DNA of 64,000 bases from Thalassospira xianhensis MCCC 1A02616 (GCF_003326475.1 NZ_JPWA01000003.1:124001-188000), one strand, 5' to 3'; shown: positions 26,282 to 37,328, numbered from the stretch's first letter. A program made the numbers and translations. The notes: generated by a model from the letters alone, not told the origin.

Positions 26282-27010
26282 TCAGGACAATGCCTTGATA
26301 GCGTCGGCCAGGTCGATACGGCCGTCATAAAGTGCGCGTCCGGAAATCGCGCCGTCGATCCCGGCATTGGTATGTTTGGCAACTGCAATCAGATCATCCA
26401 GCGATGAAACACCGCCCGATACGATTACCGGTGTCGAAATCGCGCTGGCAAGGGCTACCGTGCTTTCGATATTCGGGCCACCCATTGCACCATCGCGGTC
26501 AATATCGGTAAAGATGATCGCGGTAACACCACAATCCTCAAATTTCTGGGCGAGCTCAAGCGCGGTGACTTCGGATGTTTCGGCCCAGCCTTCAACCGCG
26601 ACATAGCCATCGCGTGCGTCAATGCCAACCGCAATCCGGCCAGGCCATTTTGCGCAGGCTTGCTTGACAAAATCGGGATTACGCAGGGCGACAGTCCCAA
26701 GGATTACACGGGTGATGCCCTTGTTAAGCCAGTAATCAACCGTTTCCATTGTGCGGATACCGCCGCCAAGCTGGGTTTTGGCCTTGCCTGCGACTGCGGC
26801 AAGAATGCTGTCCACGGCCGCGCCATTGACCGGTTCACCGGCAAAGGCGCCGTTCAGGTCGACGATATGGACCCAATGGCAACCCGCAGCGACAAATTCA
26901 CCGGCCTGAGCGCCGGGATCGTTGTTGAATACGGTGGCCTTGTCCATATCACCGCGCAGCAGGCGAACGCAGGCGCCATCTTTAAGGTCGATTGCCGGAT
27001 AGAGATTCAC
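26282..27010 (-). CDS. hisA: ProFAR isomerase HisA
   Basis: 242 aa, TIM barrel related to HisF. Key motifs are [14 protein letters not shown] (catalytic Asp), QLGGGIRTM and [14 protein letters not shown] (second catalytic Asp). It isomerises ProFAR to PRFAR in histidine synthesis. The start is GTG at 27010, overlapping the GNAT gene stop by 4 bases, which indicates coupling. In alphaproteobacteria lacking TrpF, HisA-like enzymes may be dual, but nothing here indicates that. Confidence 0.95.
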   Translation of the reverse strand: MNLYPAIDLKDGACVRLLRGDMDKATVFNNDPGAQAGEFVAAGCHWVHIVDLNGAFAGEPVNGAAVDSILAAVAGKAKTQLGGGIRTMETVDYWLNKGITRVILGTVALRNPDFVKQACAKWPGRIAVGIDARDGYVAVEGWAETSEVTALELAQKFEDCGVTAIIFTDIDRDGAMGGPNIESTVALASAISTPVIVSGGVSSLDDLIAVAKHTNAGIDGAISGRALYDGRIDLADAIKALS

Positions 27011-27570
27011 TGGTCAGTGTCCTGTATTTTCTTGGTGTAGTAGTAACCTTCGACCATTTTGCCGTCGACCATCGCGTAATAGGGGTTGATGCCCCAACGG
27101 ACATAACCCAGCCCGTTATAAAGTGCGATAGCAGCAGTCTGGGTTTCACGAAGGTCTAGTTTCAAAACAGAATAGCCCCGTTCGCGCGCATAATATTCGA
27201 TGCTGCGCACGATGGCCTTGCCATTGCCGCGTCCACGTGCCCACGGGGCTACGAAATGGCCGGTGATCTGGGCCGAATGCCGCTGTGCCTCAAGGTTGGA
27301 AGGCGTTTCAAGCAGCTGGGCCGCGCCAGAAATCACGCCGTCAACGCGCGAGACAAACAAATGACGCCCCGGCATCAGTAAAACACCGCGCCAGTATTTT
27401 TCCATATCCGGACGGTCCGGGGGCGTTAACCAGCCAAAACCGCCGCCTTCGATGATTGCCTGAGTACAGGCATCAACGATGTCGGAAAGGTCGCCGGCGC
27501 TCAGTTCCGTAACGCGTTCGGCGGTCACACCGGGTTCGATCGTATTGCTGGGTGCGGTCATGGTTTCCAT
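27007..27570 (-). CDS. GNAT-family acetyltransferase within the his operon
   Basis: 187 aa. GNAT motifs: [20 protein letters not shown] (acetyl-CoA loop) and [21 protein letters not shown]. It overlaps hisH by 13 bases upstream and hisA by 4 bases downstream, so it is tightly embedded in the histidine operon. The substrate is unknown; its position suggests a link to amino-acid metabolism or protection from a pathway metabolite. The start is Met at 27570, with ATG 27561 as an alternative. Confidence 0.85.
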   Translation of the reverse strand: METMTAPSNTIEPGVTAERVTELSAGDLSDIVDACTQAIIEGGGFGWLTPPDRPDMEKYWRGVLLMPGRHLFVSRVDGVISGAAQLLETPSNLEAQRHSAQITGHFVAPWARGRGNGKAIVRSIEYYARERGYSVLKLDLRETQTAAIALYNGLGYVRWGINPYYAMVDGKMVEGYYYTKKIQDTDQ

Positions 27571-28208
27571 CCCAGGAAGTTACCAATGATGGTAAGTCCT
27601 GTTTTCTGGCTTTTTTCCGGATGGAACTGGGTACCGATCAGGTTGTCGCGCCCGATCATTGCGGTCAGCGCCCCGCCATATTCGACCGATGCCAGACGCT
27701 CGTCCGGGTTTTGCACATGCATGTGATAGCTGTGTACAAAATAGGCGTGATCGCCATCCGAAACACCCGACAACACGGCATGTTTCCTACCCGACGGATC
27801 AAGCACCAGCTCGTTCCAACCCATATGCGGGATTTTAAGCGACGGGTCGGCGGGTTCAATCGCAATCACCTCGCCCTTGATCCAGTCAAGACCCTGAGTA
27901 TCGGCAAATTCACGCCCGACGGATGACATCAACTGCATGCCGACACAAATGCCAAAGAATGGCTTTCCGCCCTTGATGACCTGTTCGTTCAGAACTTCGA
28001 CCATACCGGTAACGGCATCAAGTCCGGCACGGCAATCAGCATAGGCGCCAACACCGGGCAGGACGAGATGGCTGGCATTGCGGACCTTTTCCGGATCATC
28101 GGTGACAATGATATCGGTGGAAATGTCGGTTTCGCGTGCCGCGCGTTCAAACGCTTTGGCAGCAGATCTCAGGTTGCCTGAACCGTAATCGATAATCGCA
28201 ACACTCAT
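27558..28208 (-). CDS. hisH: Imidazole glycerol phosphate synthase amidotransferase HisH
   Basis: 216 aa class I glutamine amidotransferase. The catalytic Cys is in [11 protein letters not shown], and the His-Glu pair is in TQFHPEKSQ. It supplies ammonia to HisF. The ATG overlaps the upstream DUF2628 gene by 4 bases, and its stop overlaps the GNAT gene, so expression is coupled through the operon. Confidence 0.95.
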   Translation of the reverse strand: MSVAIIDYGSGNLRSAAKAFERAARETDISTDIIVTDDPEKVRNASHLVLPGVGAYADCRAGLDAVTGMVEVLNEQVIKGGKPFFGICVGMQLMSSVGREFADTQGLDWIKGEVIAIEPADPSLKIPHMGWNELVLDPSGRKHAVLSGVSDGDHAYFVHSYHMHVQNPDERLASVEYGGALTAMIGRDNLIGTQFHPEKSQKTGLTIIGNFLGWKP

Positions 28209-28645
28209 GGGTAGGGGGTGCTCCCGGATAAGGGGGTGGGCGCAGCATTTTGCAGGGTATCGTGTACAGCGCGTCCGCCACGCAGGCGATCAAAGAAACG
28301 ATGTTCGGCTGCATTTTCGTTGGGGCCTGCGACAATCTCGACGAGTTTCCAGCCACCGGCCGAAAGCTTTTTGCGTCGCAAGTCATTGGCAATCAGGCCA
28401 AAACCGATACCGGTCGCAAGGGCTAGGGCAAAATCCATTTCCGGACCCCCATCGAACACATAGGTCAGCAGATTGCAAATCAGCGATACGCCGATCAGGC
28501 CGAAAAAAGCGGCCCACAAACGGTGATACAGCGCCCAGATACCGCTAAAAACGAAGGCCCAGAAATTGAAACCTTCGCGGATCAGGATCGCATTTTCCAT
28601 CGGATCGGCATCGCCGGGATGGGTATGAACTGTGTAAACCTTCAT
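28205..28645 (-). CDS. DUF2628-like membrane protein in the his operon
   Basis: 146 aa. The N-terminal [26 protein letters not shown] is followed by [17 protein letters not shown], a pattern typical of DUF2628. Two or three hydrophobic helices follow. The function is unknown. It is inserted between hisB and hisH in many alphaproteobacteria, and its stop overlaps the hisH start by 4 bases. Expected to sit in the inner membrane. Confidence 0.75.
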   Translation of the reverse strand: MKVYTVHTHPGDADPMENAILIREGFNFWAFVFSGIWALYHRLWAAFFGLIGVSLICNLLTYVFDGGPEMDFALALATGIGFGLIANDLRRKKLSAGGWKLVEIVAGPNENAAEHRFFDRLRGGRAVHDTLQNAAPTPLSGSTPYP

Positions 28646-28715
28646 CGAAAACCGGCTTCCTGTTCCGGGTGATACATCACCCGGTCATTCGGATCAGATC
28701 AGGGCATCTGGCGGG

Positions 28716-29315
28716 TTAAAGCGACCCGCCAAGAACGCCCTTGGTCGAGGGAATGGCATCGGACTTGCGCGGATCAATTTCGATCGCACTGCGCAGGGAC
28801 CGCGCCAGCGCCTTAAAGGCACTTTCGACGATATGATGGTTGTTATCGCCATATAGGTTTTCGATATGCAGCGTCAGACCTGCGGTCTGGGCAAAGCCCT
28901 GGAACCATTCGCGGAACAGTTCGGTGTCCATATCGCCAAGTTTGTCGCGGGTAAATTCGACATTCCAGATCAGATAGGGGCGGTTTGAACAATCCAGTGC
29001 GACACGGGTCAGTGCCTCGTCCATCGGAAGCAGGCAGCTGCCGTAACGATTGATGCCCTTTTTGTCGCCCAGTGCCTGCGAGAAGGCCTGACCAATGGCG
29101 ATACCGGTATCCTCGGTGGTGTGATGGAAATCGATATGCAGGTCGCCCTTGGCCCGGACTTTAAGGTCCATCAGGCTATGGCGTGAAAGCTGTTCGAGCA
29201 TGTGATCAAGGAAGCCAACCCCGGTCTCGACATCATAGATGCCTGTCCCGTCAAGATTAAGCTCGACCATGATCTGTGTTTCGTTGGTATTGCGCTCTAC
29301 GCGGGCCTTGCGCAT
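28716..29315 (-). CDS. hisB: Imidazoleglycerol-phosphate dehydratase HisB
   Basis: 199 aa, monofunctional (no phosphatase domain). Metal-binding repeats are seen as [33 protein letters not shown] and [16 protein letters not shown]. It dehydrates imidazole glycerol phosphate in histidine synthesis. AGGAG precedes the ATG at 29315 by about 7 nt. It is the first gene of the cluster. The hisG, hisD, hisC and hisI genes are not in the window. Confidence 0.96.
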   Translation of the reverse strand: MRKARVERNTNETQIMVELNLDGTGIYDVETGVGFLDHMLEQLSRHSLMDLKVRAKGDLHIDFHHTTEDTGIAIGQAFSQALGDKKGINRYGSCLLPMDEALTRVALDCSNRPYLIWNVEFTRDKLGDMDTELFREWFQGFAQTAGLTLHIENLYGDNNHHIVESAFKALARSLRSAIEIDPRKSDAIPSTKGVLGGSL

Positions 29316-29466
29316 GCAAAGCTCCTTTCCTGCAGGTATCGATGCATTTCCATTGGGTGGTTATTTAGCAATAATGCCGCCGAAAAGCCAGTTTAACCGG
29401 CTACGCAATGGCCGCAAATATATCCGTATCTTGCATTTGGCTGGATCGGGCCACTTAGCTGAAGGT

Positions 29467-31599
29467 TTATTTGGTTTCGATATGGGAAACGCCATCCCAA
29501 TCACTCGGCGGTGGCGACTTTATGAAATGCCGGCAACGTTTCATATAGATCGAAACAAGTTTGTCCGCGCTTGCCTGTGTTTTCAGGGCATTAAAGGCTT
29601 CCAGAGACTCTTGCCAGTTGCGGTTTCGATAAAGCGTCATGCATGCGTTCCACCTGGAAACCTCGTCATATTGCTCTTTGGTGGCAGAGAGGTCACTATT
29701 TGCTTCGTCTTTTTCGCCCAACAGCTCAAAAATATCGACTGGAAGGGTTGTGCCAACCGGGGAAACGCGATCCACAAAACGAAACAGGAAATTTTCTCCT
29801 GCTTTTCGGGTCATGGTGCCGCTGACGAGAATGCGGGTGCCATAAACTTTGTTCAGCCCCTCGATCCGGGAGGCAAGATTAACCGCCGCACCCAATGCAG
29901 TATATTGAATGCGGCTTTCTGACCCGACATTGCCAACAACCACCTGATCGCAATGCAGGCCGAACCGGGTGCGCAGGGGAAATAGTTCCGATCGGCTGGA
30001 AACCGAGTTCAACTTCCGTCCGGCATGCCTGCATGCCAGGGCTGCTCGGCAGGCATGAATGGTGTGATCCGGGTCCGTTGTAGGAGCATTCCAGAACGCC
30101 ATGATCGCATCACCGATATATTTGTCGATCGTGCCGTTGCCATTGGCGGTGATTTCCTTCTCCATGGCCGCGAAATAGTTTGAAAGTTCAAGCATCAATA
30201 TCGTTGGCGCATAGCTTTCGGTCTTGCCGGTAAAGCCCTCGATATCGGTAAACATGATTGACAGTTCGCGCGACGTACCTCCGATCTCGACCGGGTGGCC
30301 AGAGGCAACAATCGATTTCACCAGATCAACAGGCACGTAAGAGCCAAAGCTTTTCAGGCTGACTTTCATATTTGAGACTGCATTGGCCAGTGCGCTGACT
30401 TCGTAAATATGGGACGACATCTGAAAGTCGCCTTCAAGATCGAAATGGCCGACTTTTTCGGCCTCCAAAGCTACGGCATTAAGCTGGCGGCTCAGCATGC
30501 GCGACATGATAACGATCAGAATAACGGTAACGACGATGATGATTGCTGCAATCTGCAAAACGTTTTGGGTGGTTTCCTTAATGACACCGACAAATTCATC
30601 TTCGGGTACGATGAAGCCAAGTGTCGGGGAAATACCAAACAATTCGGGAATGGGGGCTGCGGATGCCAGATATCTACGCCCATCTTTGGTCCCGGTGAAA
30701 TCAAAGAAAGTCTCCCGACTTTTTACCCACTGCGTAATCGCCCTTTCGACAATGGGATCATCAATTTTACGATCGCCTGCTTCGGTAAATTTTAGATCGG
30801 TGGCATCGTCACGTGTTCCGCTATAGGCAATGACACCATCTTCCCTATCAAGCAGAAAGACACGGCCTTCATTGCCTATCCGGATGTCGTTCAGGATGTT
30901 TGTAATCTTGTCCATTGTCAGGTCCGCGCCGACAACACCCAACAGTTTTCCGTCGGCATCGGAAACCCGTTTGGCAAAGGTAACCCCCGGTTTTCCGGTG
31001 CTATTAAAAATGTAGAAATTGCTTACGAAAATCTCGTCTTGCTTACGCGCACCTTCGTACCAAGGGCGGGTTCTGGGATCATATTCAACGTTGATCAGTT
31101 CGCGCCCTGTAACCGTTCCCCAAGATGACTGATACAGGAACGTTTCAATCATATCGTTGGTCGGGCCGTCGATTGTGCGATAGATAATTTTGGTATTTGC
31201 GGGTAACGGGCTCTGGTTGGGACCAAATTCCGCAACGCCGCCAGGGACTTGTACGACCTGATAAAATTGCCCCTGATCCTCAAGGCCAAAGAACAAACCG
31301 TAAATATAGGAATAGGGTTTGATCTGGCTTGCCATGACAGCCCCGCTACGCGGTTCGGTTATGGCTTCCGGGAAGGCTTTGATAAAATCAACGGTTGTTT
31401 CAACCACTTGCCCGACCGGGATGATCACATTTATCAGGTTTTCAACCGTATTCTCCCGCGCGGCAGTCATCTCGGATCGCGCTGTTTCCAATGCAAGCCG
31501 GTGATTACTTTGGTAAAGAATGGCAACAGTGATCCCAATCATGAATACGGCGATTGCTGTGAACGCGGTGGTCACACCTATTTGCAGCCTGATCTTCAC
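29467..31599 (-). CDS. Membrane adenylate cyclase with dCache-type sensor
   Basis: 710 aa. An N-terminal membrane helix (about 8-30) is followed by a ~310-residue extracytoplasmic double-Cache-like sensor. A second membrane helix (IAAIIIVVTVILIVIM), a HAMP-like linker and a class III cyclase domain come next. Cyclase motifs are IMFTDIEGFTG (metal Asp), IGDAIMAFWNAP and GLHCDQVVVGNVG. It should make cAMP in response to a periplasmic ligand. A C-terminal ~100-residue extension is helical. It is monocistronic on the minus strand. Confidence 0.9.
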   Translation of the reverse strand: MKIRLQIGVTTAFTAIAVFMIGITVAILYQSNHRLALETARSEMTAARENTVENLINVIIPVGQVVETTVDFIKAFPEAITEPRSGAVMASQIKPYSYIYGLFFGLEDQGQFYQVVQVPGGVAEFGPNQSPLPANTKIIYRTIDGPTNDMIETFLYQSSWGTVTGRELINVEYDPRTRPWYEGARKQDEIFVSNFYIFNSTGKPGVTFAKRVSDADGKLLGVVGADLTMDKITNILNDIRIGNEGRVFLLDREDGVIAYSGTRDDATDLKFTEAGDRKIDDPIVERAITQWVKSRETFFDFTGTKDGRRYLASAAPIPELFGISPTLGFIVPEDEFVGVIKETTQNVLQIAAIIIVVTVILIVIMSRMLSRQLNAVALEAEKVGHFDLEGDFQMSSHIYEVSALANAVSNMKVSLKSFGSYVPVDLVKSIVASGHPVEIGGTSRELSIMFTDIEGFTGKTESYAPTILMLELSNYFAAMEKEITANGNGTIDKYIGDAIMAFWNAPTTDPDHTIHACRAALACRHAGRKLNSVSSRSELFPLRTRFGLHCDQVVVGNVGSESRIQYTALGAAVNLASRIEGLNKVYGTRILVSGTMTRKAGENFLFRFVDRVSPVGTTLPVDIFELLGEKDEANSDLSATKEQYDEVSRWNACMTLYRNRNWQESLEAFNALKTQASADKLVSIYMKRCRHFIKSPPPSDWDGVSHIETK

Positions 31600-31721
31600 C
31601 TGTTTACCCCATCGTCAATTCCCAGAATCAGATATTTCTTTTCCGGGTTGAAGATTGGTATGTGGGATTGCGCACTAGGATAAAAACCCATCCATTAGAA
31701 CAGGCTAAAGGTGCCGAAAGG

Positions 31722-33452
31722 TCAGACAAAGTCGAACTTGTCGACGTCAAACAGGCCTTTGTCGGTCATTTTCAGATGCGGGATTACCGGCAAGGCCAGG
31801 AAGGCGACCTGAAGGAACGGCTCGGGCAGGACACAGCCAAGATCCTTGGCAGCCGCGCGCAACGTGATCAGGTCCTTTTCGACGACCTCGAACGGTTCCG
31901 TGCTCATTAGTCCGGCGACCGGTAACGCCAATTCGGCCGTGATCCTGCCGCCATCTGCAACGGCAAAGCCACCACCCATTTCGATCAGGCGATTGACGGC
32001 GGCCGCCATATCCGCGTCATTGGTACCGACCACGGTAATATTGTGGCTGTCATGCCCGACCGAGGATGCAATTGCCCCGCGCTTCAGACCAAAACCACGG
32101 ACGAAACTGCGTCCTATATTGCCATTCTTGCCGTGGCGTTCGATGACGGCCACCTTGATCACATCGTTTTCAAGATCGGGTTTCAGACCGTTTTCACCAA
32201 TTTCAAGTGTGGCTTCATCCCGAAAAGTCAGAATCAGGCCGGGTTTGATCCTGATCACCGGGGTCTGATTCTGGCCCGGTTTGGGCGCGGCCATGAATGC
32301 CTCGGCGTTGACCGGTTTGGCCTTCATCGATGTCAAACCAATCGGTGCAACGGTTTTGCGGGCGTCAAACAGACCGTTGGTGACCAAACGACCACCTGCA
32401 ATCACGTCGCTGACCGCACAGGTTTCCAGATCATCAAGGATCGCGATATCTGCCCGCCAACCGGGCCCGATCAGTCCGCGATCACGCAGGCCGAAAATGC
32501 GGGCCGCCGAATGCGATGCCGCGCGATAGACATGATGGATTGGGCAATTACGTGCTTTTAAATGACCGATTAATCTTCCAATAAGGCTATCAAGATGACC
32601 TTCTTCGCCGATATCAAGCGGATTGCGGTCGTCCGTGCACAGTGCAACGAAGCTTGAAGTGTTTTCATCAAGGATTTCGGCCAGTGCCTCAAGATCCTTG
32701 GAAACCGATCCTTCGCGGATCAGGATCGCCATGCCCTTGGCAAGCTTTTCGTGCGCTTCGGCGGCGGATGTTGCCTCGTGATCGGTGCGAATTCCTGCCG
32801 CCATATAACCGTTTAGTGCCGTGCCCTGTACCAATGGCGCATGTCCATCGATATGCCCATCCTGAAAGGCTTCAAGTTTTGCCATGATGCCGGGATCAAG
32901 GTTCAGCACACCGGGATAATTCATCATTTCTGCCAGACCAACGACCTTGGGATGGCTTCGGAATGACAGAAGATCATTAATTTCAAGCTGCGCCCCCGAT
33001 GTTTCAAAGCCGGTGGCAGGAACACAAGAAGACAGATTGACGCGGATATCCATCACGGACCGTTCGGCGCAATCTAGAAAGTATCTGATCCCGTCTGCGC
33101 CCAGAACATTGGCAATTTCATGGGGATCACACAGGACGGTGGTCACACCGTGCGGTAAGACGCAGCGATCAAATTCAAGCGGGGTGACGAGCGAGCTTTC
33201 TATATGCAGGTGTGTGTCAATAAAGCCCGGAACGGCGAATTTGCCAGTACAGTCAATTTCGCGATCGCCTTCGTATTTGGCGTGGGTTCCGACAATCCGG
33301 TCGCCGACAATGGCAATGTCGGTTTCAGTTACTTTGCCGGTAATGACGTCAAGCAATCCGACATCGCGCAGGACCAGATCGGCCTTCATCCTGCCCTGAC
33401 CGGCCAGAATGCATTTGCCAAGATGGGTTTGGGCAAGGTCGGGATTTCTCAT
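31722..33452 (-). CDS. ade: Adenine deaminase
   Basis: 576 aa amidohydrolase. It has the HxH metal motif [13 protein letters not shown], then [33 protein letters not shown] and LCTDDRNP, matching adenine deaminase, which converts adenine to hypoxanthine. The C-terminal domain ([18 protein letters not shown]) is also typical. The length is normal. It stands alone on the minus strand, divergent from hslV. Confidence 0.93.
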   Translation of the reverse strand: MRNPDLAQTHLGKCILAGQGRMKADLVLRDVGLLDVITGKVTETDIAIVGDRIVGTHAKYEGDREIDCTGKFAVPGFIDTHLHIESSLVTPLEFDRCVLPHGVTTVLCDPHEIANVLGADGIRYFLDCAERSVMDIRVNLSSCVPATGFETSGAQLEINDLLSFRSHPKVVGLAEMMNYPGVLNLDPGIMAKLEAFQDGHIDGHAPLVQGTALNGYMAAGIRTDHEATSAAEAHEKLAKGMAILIREGSVSKDLEALAEILDENTSSFVALCTDDRNPLDIGEEGHLDSLIGRLIGHLKARNCPIHHVYRAASHSAARIFGLRDRGLIGPGWRADIAILDDLETCAVSDVIAGGRLVTNGLFDARKTVAPIGLTSMKAKPVNAEAFMAAPKPGQNQTPVIRIKPGLILTFRDEATLEIGENGLKPDLENDVIKVAVIERHGKNGNIGRSFVRGFGLKRGAIASSVGHDSHNITVVGTNDADMAAAVNRLIEMGGGFAVADGGRITAELALPVAGLMSTEPFEVVEKDLITLRAAAKDLGCVLPEPFLQVAFLALPVIPHLKMTDKGLFDVDKFDFV

Positions 33453-33593
33453 GACTATCGTCCTTCGTTCTTTGAAATTCTTTTATCGACCAAGGGTAAA
33501 GCATGAGGCGGCGATACGTCCTGAATTTTTTGCATTCCACCACATTGAAACAGTGTTTGTGATCCGGCGATGGTGGTTCGCGGGGCTAGGCCC

Positions 33594-33621
33594 TTGACCG
33601 GGCGGTTGTGCGTGCTAACTC
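33594..33621 (+). promoter_or_regulatory. Possible RpoH (heat-shock) promoter for hslVU
   Basis: CTTG at 33594-33597 and GCTAACT at 33615-33621 are 17 bp apart, close to the alphaproteobacterial sigma-32 pattern CTTG-N17-CYTATNT (two mismatches in the -10). It is ~40 bp upstream of hslV. This is a weak match and rests on hslVU being a heat-shock operon elsewhere. Confidence 0.3.
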
Positions 33622-33659
33622 TTGATCGAACGCATTGGATGAAAATCTAGGGATTATTT

Positions 33660-34220
33660 ATGAGCGAAAAATCGCAGCCGAGCTGGCATGGCACGACGAT
33701 CCTGTCAGTGCGCAAGGGCAATGAAGTGGTGGTTGCCGGTGATGGTCAGGTTTCTTTGGGCCAGACCGTGATCAAGGGCAACGCCCGCAAAGTGCGCCGC
33801 ATCGGCCAGAAAGGCGAGATCATCGTCGGATTTGCCGGGGCAACGGCGGATGCCTTTACCCTGCTGGAACGTCTTGAAGCCAAACTGGATCGTCATCCGG
33901 GACAGACCATGCGCGCCTGTGTTGAACTGGCCAAGGACTGGCGCACGGATCGTTATCTGCGCAAGCTTGAAGCAATGATGGCGGTGGCCGACAGGGATGT
34001 TTCGCTTGTCCTGACCGGGATGGGCGATGTGCTTGAGCCCGAAGACGGCATTATCGCCATTGGATCGGGCGGGAACTATGCGCTTGCTGCCGCGCGGGCC
34101 CTGATTGATCTGGACCTTAGTGCAGAGGAAATTACCCGCAAAGCCATGGCGATTGCCGGTGATATCTGTGTTTATACAAATGACAGCGTTACGCTGGAAA
34201 AGATCGAGGACGCGAAATAA
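33660..34220 (+). CDS. hslV: ATP-dependent protease subunit HslV
   Basis: 186 aa, proteasome-like peptidase. After a short propeptide the mature enzyme should begin at Thr in [11 protein letters not shown]. The conserved [20 protein letters not shown] follows. HslV forms a dodecamer capped by HslU to degrade misfolded and regulatory proteins. It is the first gene of the pair, 58 bp before hslU, and the ATG is preceded by a weak purine stretch. Confidence 0.96.
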   Translation: MSEKSQPSWHGTTILSVRKGNEVVVAGDGQVSLGQTVIKGNARKVRRIGQKGEIIVGFAGATADAFTLLERLEAKLDRHPGQTMRACVELAKDWRTDRYLRKLEAMMAVADRDVSLVLTGMGDVLEPEDGIIAIGSGGNYALAAARALIDLDLSAEEITRKAMAIAGDICVYTNDSVTLEKIEDAK

Positions 34221-34278
34221 GGGTGCCGTTTCGGGCCTGACATCGCATTTCCGTCGCAAGAACTAACGGATAAATTAA

Positions 34279-35589
34279 ATGACCCAACATTTCAGCCCGC
34301 GCGAGATCGTATCCGAGCTTGATCGCCATATTATCGGTCAGAAAGATGCCAAGCGCGCGGTCGCCATTGCCTTGCGCAACCGTTGGCGCCGCCAGCAGCT
34401 TGACGATAATATGCGCAATGAAGTGCTGCCCAAAAACATTCTGATGATCGGCCCGACCGGCGTCGGTAAAACCGAAATTGCCCGGCGTCTTGCCAAACTG
34501 GCAGAAGCCCCGTTTATCAAGATCGAAGCCACGAAATTCACCGAAGTTGGTTATGTCGGTCGAGATGTCGAACAGATCGTTCGCGACCTTCTGGAAGTGT
34601 CGCTCGACCTGACGCGTGAAAGCATGCGCAAGAAAGTCCGTGCCAAGGCGGAAATGCAGGCCGAGGAACGCATTCTTGACGGTTTGGTTGGTGAAAATGC
34701 ATCGGCTGATACCCGCCAGAAATTCCGCAAAATGCTTCGTGAAGGCGAATTGCAGGACAAGGAAATTGAAATCCATGTTCAGGAAAGCAGTTCATCGTCG
34801 ATGCCGACCATCGATATTCCCGGCATGCCCGGCGCACAGATGGGAATGCTGAACCTGTCGGATGTGTTCGGCAAGGCGTTCGGTGGGCAGACCAAGCCAA
34901 AACGCATGACCGTCGAGGAAGCCTTTGAGCGTCTGATTGACGAGGAAGGCGACAAGCTTCTGGATATGGACAAGGTTACCGCCGAGGCGATCGAGAATGT
35001 TGAGCAGAACGGCATTGTGTTCCTGGACGAGATCGACAAGATCACCGCACGATCCGAACGCGGCGGCGATGTATCGCGCGAAGGTGTTCAGCGTGATTTG
35101 CTGCCGCTGATCGAAGGTACAAGCGTTTCGACCAAGCATGGCACGGTCAAGACTGACCATATCCTGTTTATCTGTTCGGGCGCATTCCATCTGGCAAAGC
35201 CGTCGGACCTGCTGCCGGAATTGCAGGGCCGGTTGCCGATTCGGGTTGAGCTGAAAGCACTAACCGAGGAAGATTTCCGTCGTATTCTGATGGAACCGGA
35301 AGCGTCCCTGATCAAACAGTATGTCGCACTGTTGAAAACCGAGGATGTTACGCTGGAATTTACCGACGACGCAGTTGACGAACTTGCCCGCATTTCGGCC
35401 AGCGTCAATGAAACCGTGGAAAATATCGGCGCACGTCGCCTGCACACGGTGTTGGAAAAGCTTTTGGATGACATCAGCTTTACCGCAACTGACCGCGGTG
35501 GTGAGACGGTCAAGATTGATGCGAATTACGTCCGTGAACAGGTCGATGGGCTTGCCAAGGATGCGGACCTTTCGAAGTTTATTCTTTGA
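34279..35589 (+). CDS. hslU: HslU, ATPase/unfoldase of the HslVU protease
   Basis: 436 aa AAA+ unfoldase. Walker A is [16 protein letters not shown], and [12 protein letters not shown] and [11 protein letters not shown] (Walker B) follow. The intermediate I domain lies between, and the C-terminal tail DADLSKFIL is the part that activates HslV. Same strand as hslV; a strong hairpin terminator follows. Confidence 0.97.
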   Translation: MTQHFSPREIVSELDRHIIGQKDAKRAVAIALRNRWRRQQLDDNMRNEVLPKNILMIGPTGVGKTEIARRLAKLAEAPFIKIEATKFTEVGYVGRDVEQIVRDLLEVSLDLTRESMRKKVRAKAEMQAEERILDGLVGENASADTRQKFRKMLREGELQDKEIEIHVQESSSSSMPTIDIPGMPGAQMGMLNLSDVFGKAFGGQTKPKRMTVEEAFERLIDEEGDKLLDMDKVTAEAIENVEQNGIVFLDEIDKITARSERGGDVSREGVQRDLLPLIEGTSVSTKHGTVKTDHILFICSGAFHLAKPSDLLPELQGRLPIRVELKALTEEDFRRILMEPEASLIKQYVALLKTEDVTLEFTDDAVDELARISASVNETVENIGARRLHTVLEKLLDDISFTATDRGGETVKIDANYVREQVDGLAKDADLSKFIL

Positions 35590-35610
35590 TCCTTGGCGAT
35601 CACGAAAAGC

Positions 35611-35640
35611 AAAGACCGGCATCAAAATGCCGGTCTTTTT
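35611..35640. terminator. Bidirectional-looking terminator after hslU
   Basis: AAAGACCGGCAT pairs with ATGCCGGTCTTT around a 4-base loop and is followed by a T-run on the plus strand. It separates hslU from the convergent histidine kinase gene ending at 35673. Confidence 0.85.
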
Positions 35641-35672
35641 ATTTCATGCGAGATATTCAGGTCTGCCCTAAA

Positions 35673-37133
35673 TCAGGCCCGATGCAAGGTCCGGATATTA
35701 TCGCTGGCCTTGGCGGGCAGATAGACCGTGAAGACCGATCCGACACCCTGTTCGCTGTCGATAGTCATTGTGCCGCGGTGGCGCTGCACCAGATGTTTAA
35801 CGATGGCAAGACCAAGACCGGTGCCGCCAACGGCCCGCGACCGCGCCGTATCCACTCGGTAAAACCGTTCGGTCAGGCGTGGCAGATGTTCGCGTGCGAT
35901 CCCGTCTGAATGATCCCGAATGGCGACGGCTAGAACACGGTCATGCCGGTAACGGGCTAATGCACCGGGGGTGTTTTTGGCCAATGTGATCGAGACATCA
36001 ATACTGGTTTTGGGGTGACCGTATTTGATGGCATTTTCGACCAGATTGACGAAAACCTGCGTCATTTCCTTTTCCTCGCCAACAATTTCCGTGTTGTCGA
36101 GTTCGCAGGAAACTTCGATTTCCATGCCTTTGGCTTCGGCTTTCATGGCCAGAGTCTGGGCTACTTTGTCGATGATCTTGCCGATATCGCAATCATCGGA
36201 TGGCGGGGTATGTTCGTTCAGCTCGATCCGGGCGAGTGACAGCAAATCTTCGATCAGATGCTGCATGCGCTGTCCCTGATCACGCATGACCGGCAGGAAC
36301 TGGTTCAGGGCATTGGGGTCGTCCTTTGCCGGGCCCTCAAGCGTTTCGATAAAGCCCAGCAACACTGAAAGCGGTGTGCGCAGTTCATGCCCGGCGTCGG
36401 TTGCGAAATCGGCACGCATTTGTTCAAGCTTGCGAAGTTCGGTCAGGTCCGAGAAGGACAGAACAAAGTTCCGGTCGCCGGTTGCGGCGGGCAAACGTGC
36501 GGTCAGCACATCGAAATGACGATGGGCATCACTTGCCAGCACAAATTCGGCATGTTTCATCTGTTCGCGTTCACCCGCGACATCATCAAAGGCGTCCAGC
36601 AGGATCGGATCGCGGATATAACGTGTCAGATCACGACCTGTTTCCAGATTGTGGAACAGGCCGCGTGCAGCTTGGTTAAAGCCGGTAACAACACGTTGCC
36701 GGTTCACCATCACCACCGGGTTTGGCAGGTGATCAAGGATCTCGGCATCCGTGCTGGTTTGCGCTTCGAGATGGGCGATACGTTCGCGAAATGCACCGGC
36801 GATCTGGGTGTAAAGAGACGACAGTTCGGACGCGGCACCGAAAGAAAGGTGCTGTGGTGGTGTGCCGCGGAACTTGTCACGCAAAGCCATGGCGTAGCGT
36901 GCAACACGGCGCAAATCGCCAAAATAGATGCGCAGGACCCCGGCAATACCAAGCCATGCCAGCGTCGCACACAGGATCGCCGTGCCCCAGCCAAGCAATT
37001 CCATCGCTGCCAGAATGATAAATATCGTGGCAGTCGGGAATGCAACCGCAAATGCGGTCATTAACAATTGGCGAAAGCCCAACGGATGCTCCTGATGTCG
37101 GGGACCTGTGCCGGTACGTGTTAACGCATGCAA
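35673..37133 (-). CDS. phoR: PhoR-like sensor histidine kinase
   Basis: 486 aa. Two N-terminal membrane helices are followed by a PAS-like domain (ILDHLPNPVVMVNRQRVVTGFN), HisKA (DAGHELRTPLSVLLGFIETL, phospho-His) and a HATPase domain with VFVNLVENAIKYG (N box) and GGTGLGLAIVKHL (G2 box). This layout matches PhoR, the phosphate-starvation kinase that phosphorylates PhoB. No phoB or pst genes adjoin. A candidate Pho box lies 41 bp upstream, which supports the name. The start is TTG 37133 or ATG 37061. Confidence 0.75.
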   Translation of the reverse strand: MHALTRTGTGPRHQEHPLGFRQLLMTAFAVAFPTATIFIILAAMELLGWGTAILCATLAWLGIAGVLRIYFGDLRRVARYAMALRDKFRGTPPQHLSFGAASELSSLYTQIAGAFRERIAHLEAQTSTDAEILDHLPNPVVMVNRQRVVTGFNQAARGLFHNLETGRDLTRYIRDPILLDAFDDVAGEREQMKHAEFVLASDAHRHFDVLTARLPAATGDRNFVLSFSDLTELRKLEQMRADFATDAGHELRTPLSVLLGFIETLEGPAKDDPNALNQFLPVMRDQGQRMQHLIEDLLSLARIELNEHTPPSDDCDIGKIIDKVAQTLAMKAEAKGMEIEVSCELDNTEIVGEEKEMTQVFVNLVENAIKYGHPKTSIDVSITLAKNTPGALARYRHDRVLAVAIRDHSDGIAREHLPRLTERFYRVDTARSRAVGGTGLGLAIVKHLVQRHRGTMTIDSEQGVGSVFTVYLPAKASDNIRTLHRA

Positions 37134-37173
37134 AAAATTTGGACTAAAATGATTATGCGCCAGTAAAGATCAA

Positions 37174-37191
37174 ATAAAAGTTAGATGACAG
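37174..37191 (-). promoter_or_regulatory. Candidate Pho box upstream of the PhoR-like kinase
   Basis: On the minus strand CTGTCAT (37191-37185) is followed by a 4-base spacer and CTTTTAT (37180-37174), giving the 7-4-7 direct-repeat layout of a PhoB box. The first half matches perfectly, the second five of seven. A CATAAT-like -10 lies 16 nt downstream. Confidence 0.4.
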
Positions 37192-37218
37192 TTTTCAAGC
37201 ATCGGAAAAGCTTGAAAA
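37192..37218. repeat. Perfect 9-9-9 inverted repeat upstream of the kinase gene
   Basis: TTTTCAAGC (37192-37200) and GCTTGAAAA (37210-37218) are exact reverse complements with a 9-base spacer. It abuts the candidate Pho box. It could be an operator; there is no U-run to make it a clear terminator. Confidence 0.45.
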
Positions 37219-37328
37219 AATACGTCGTCCGAACCGTGATCATACATGCGTATAAGCCGGGTTTGCCAATAAATATGCAACTGCGTTAACGCGGTTGTCC
37301 CGCGTCGGTTTTGACCTCCAAGAGCAAA

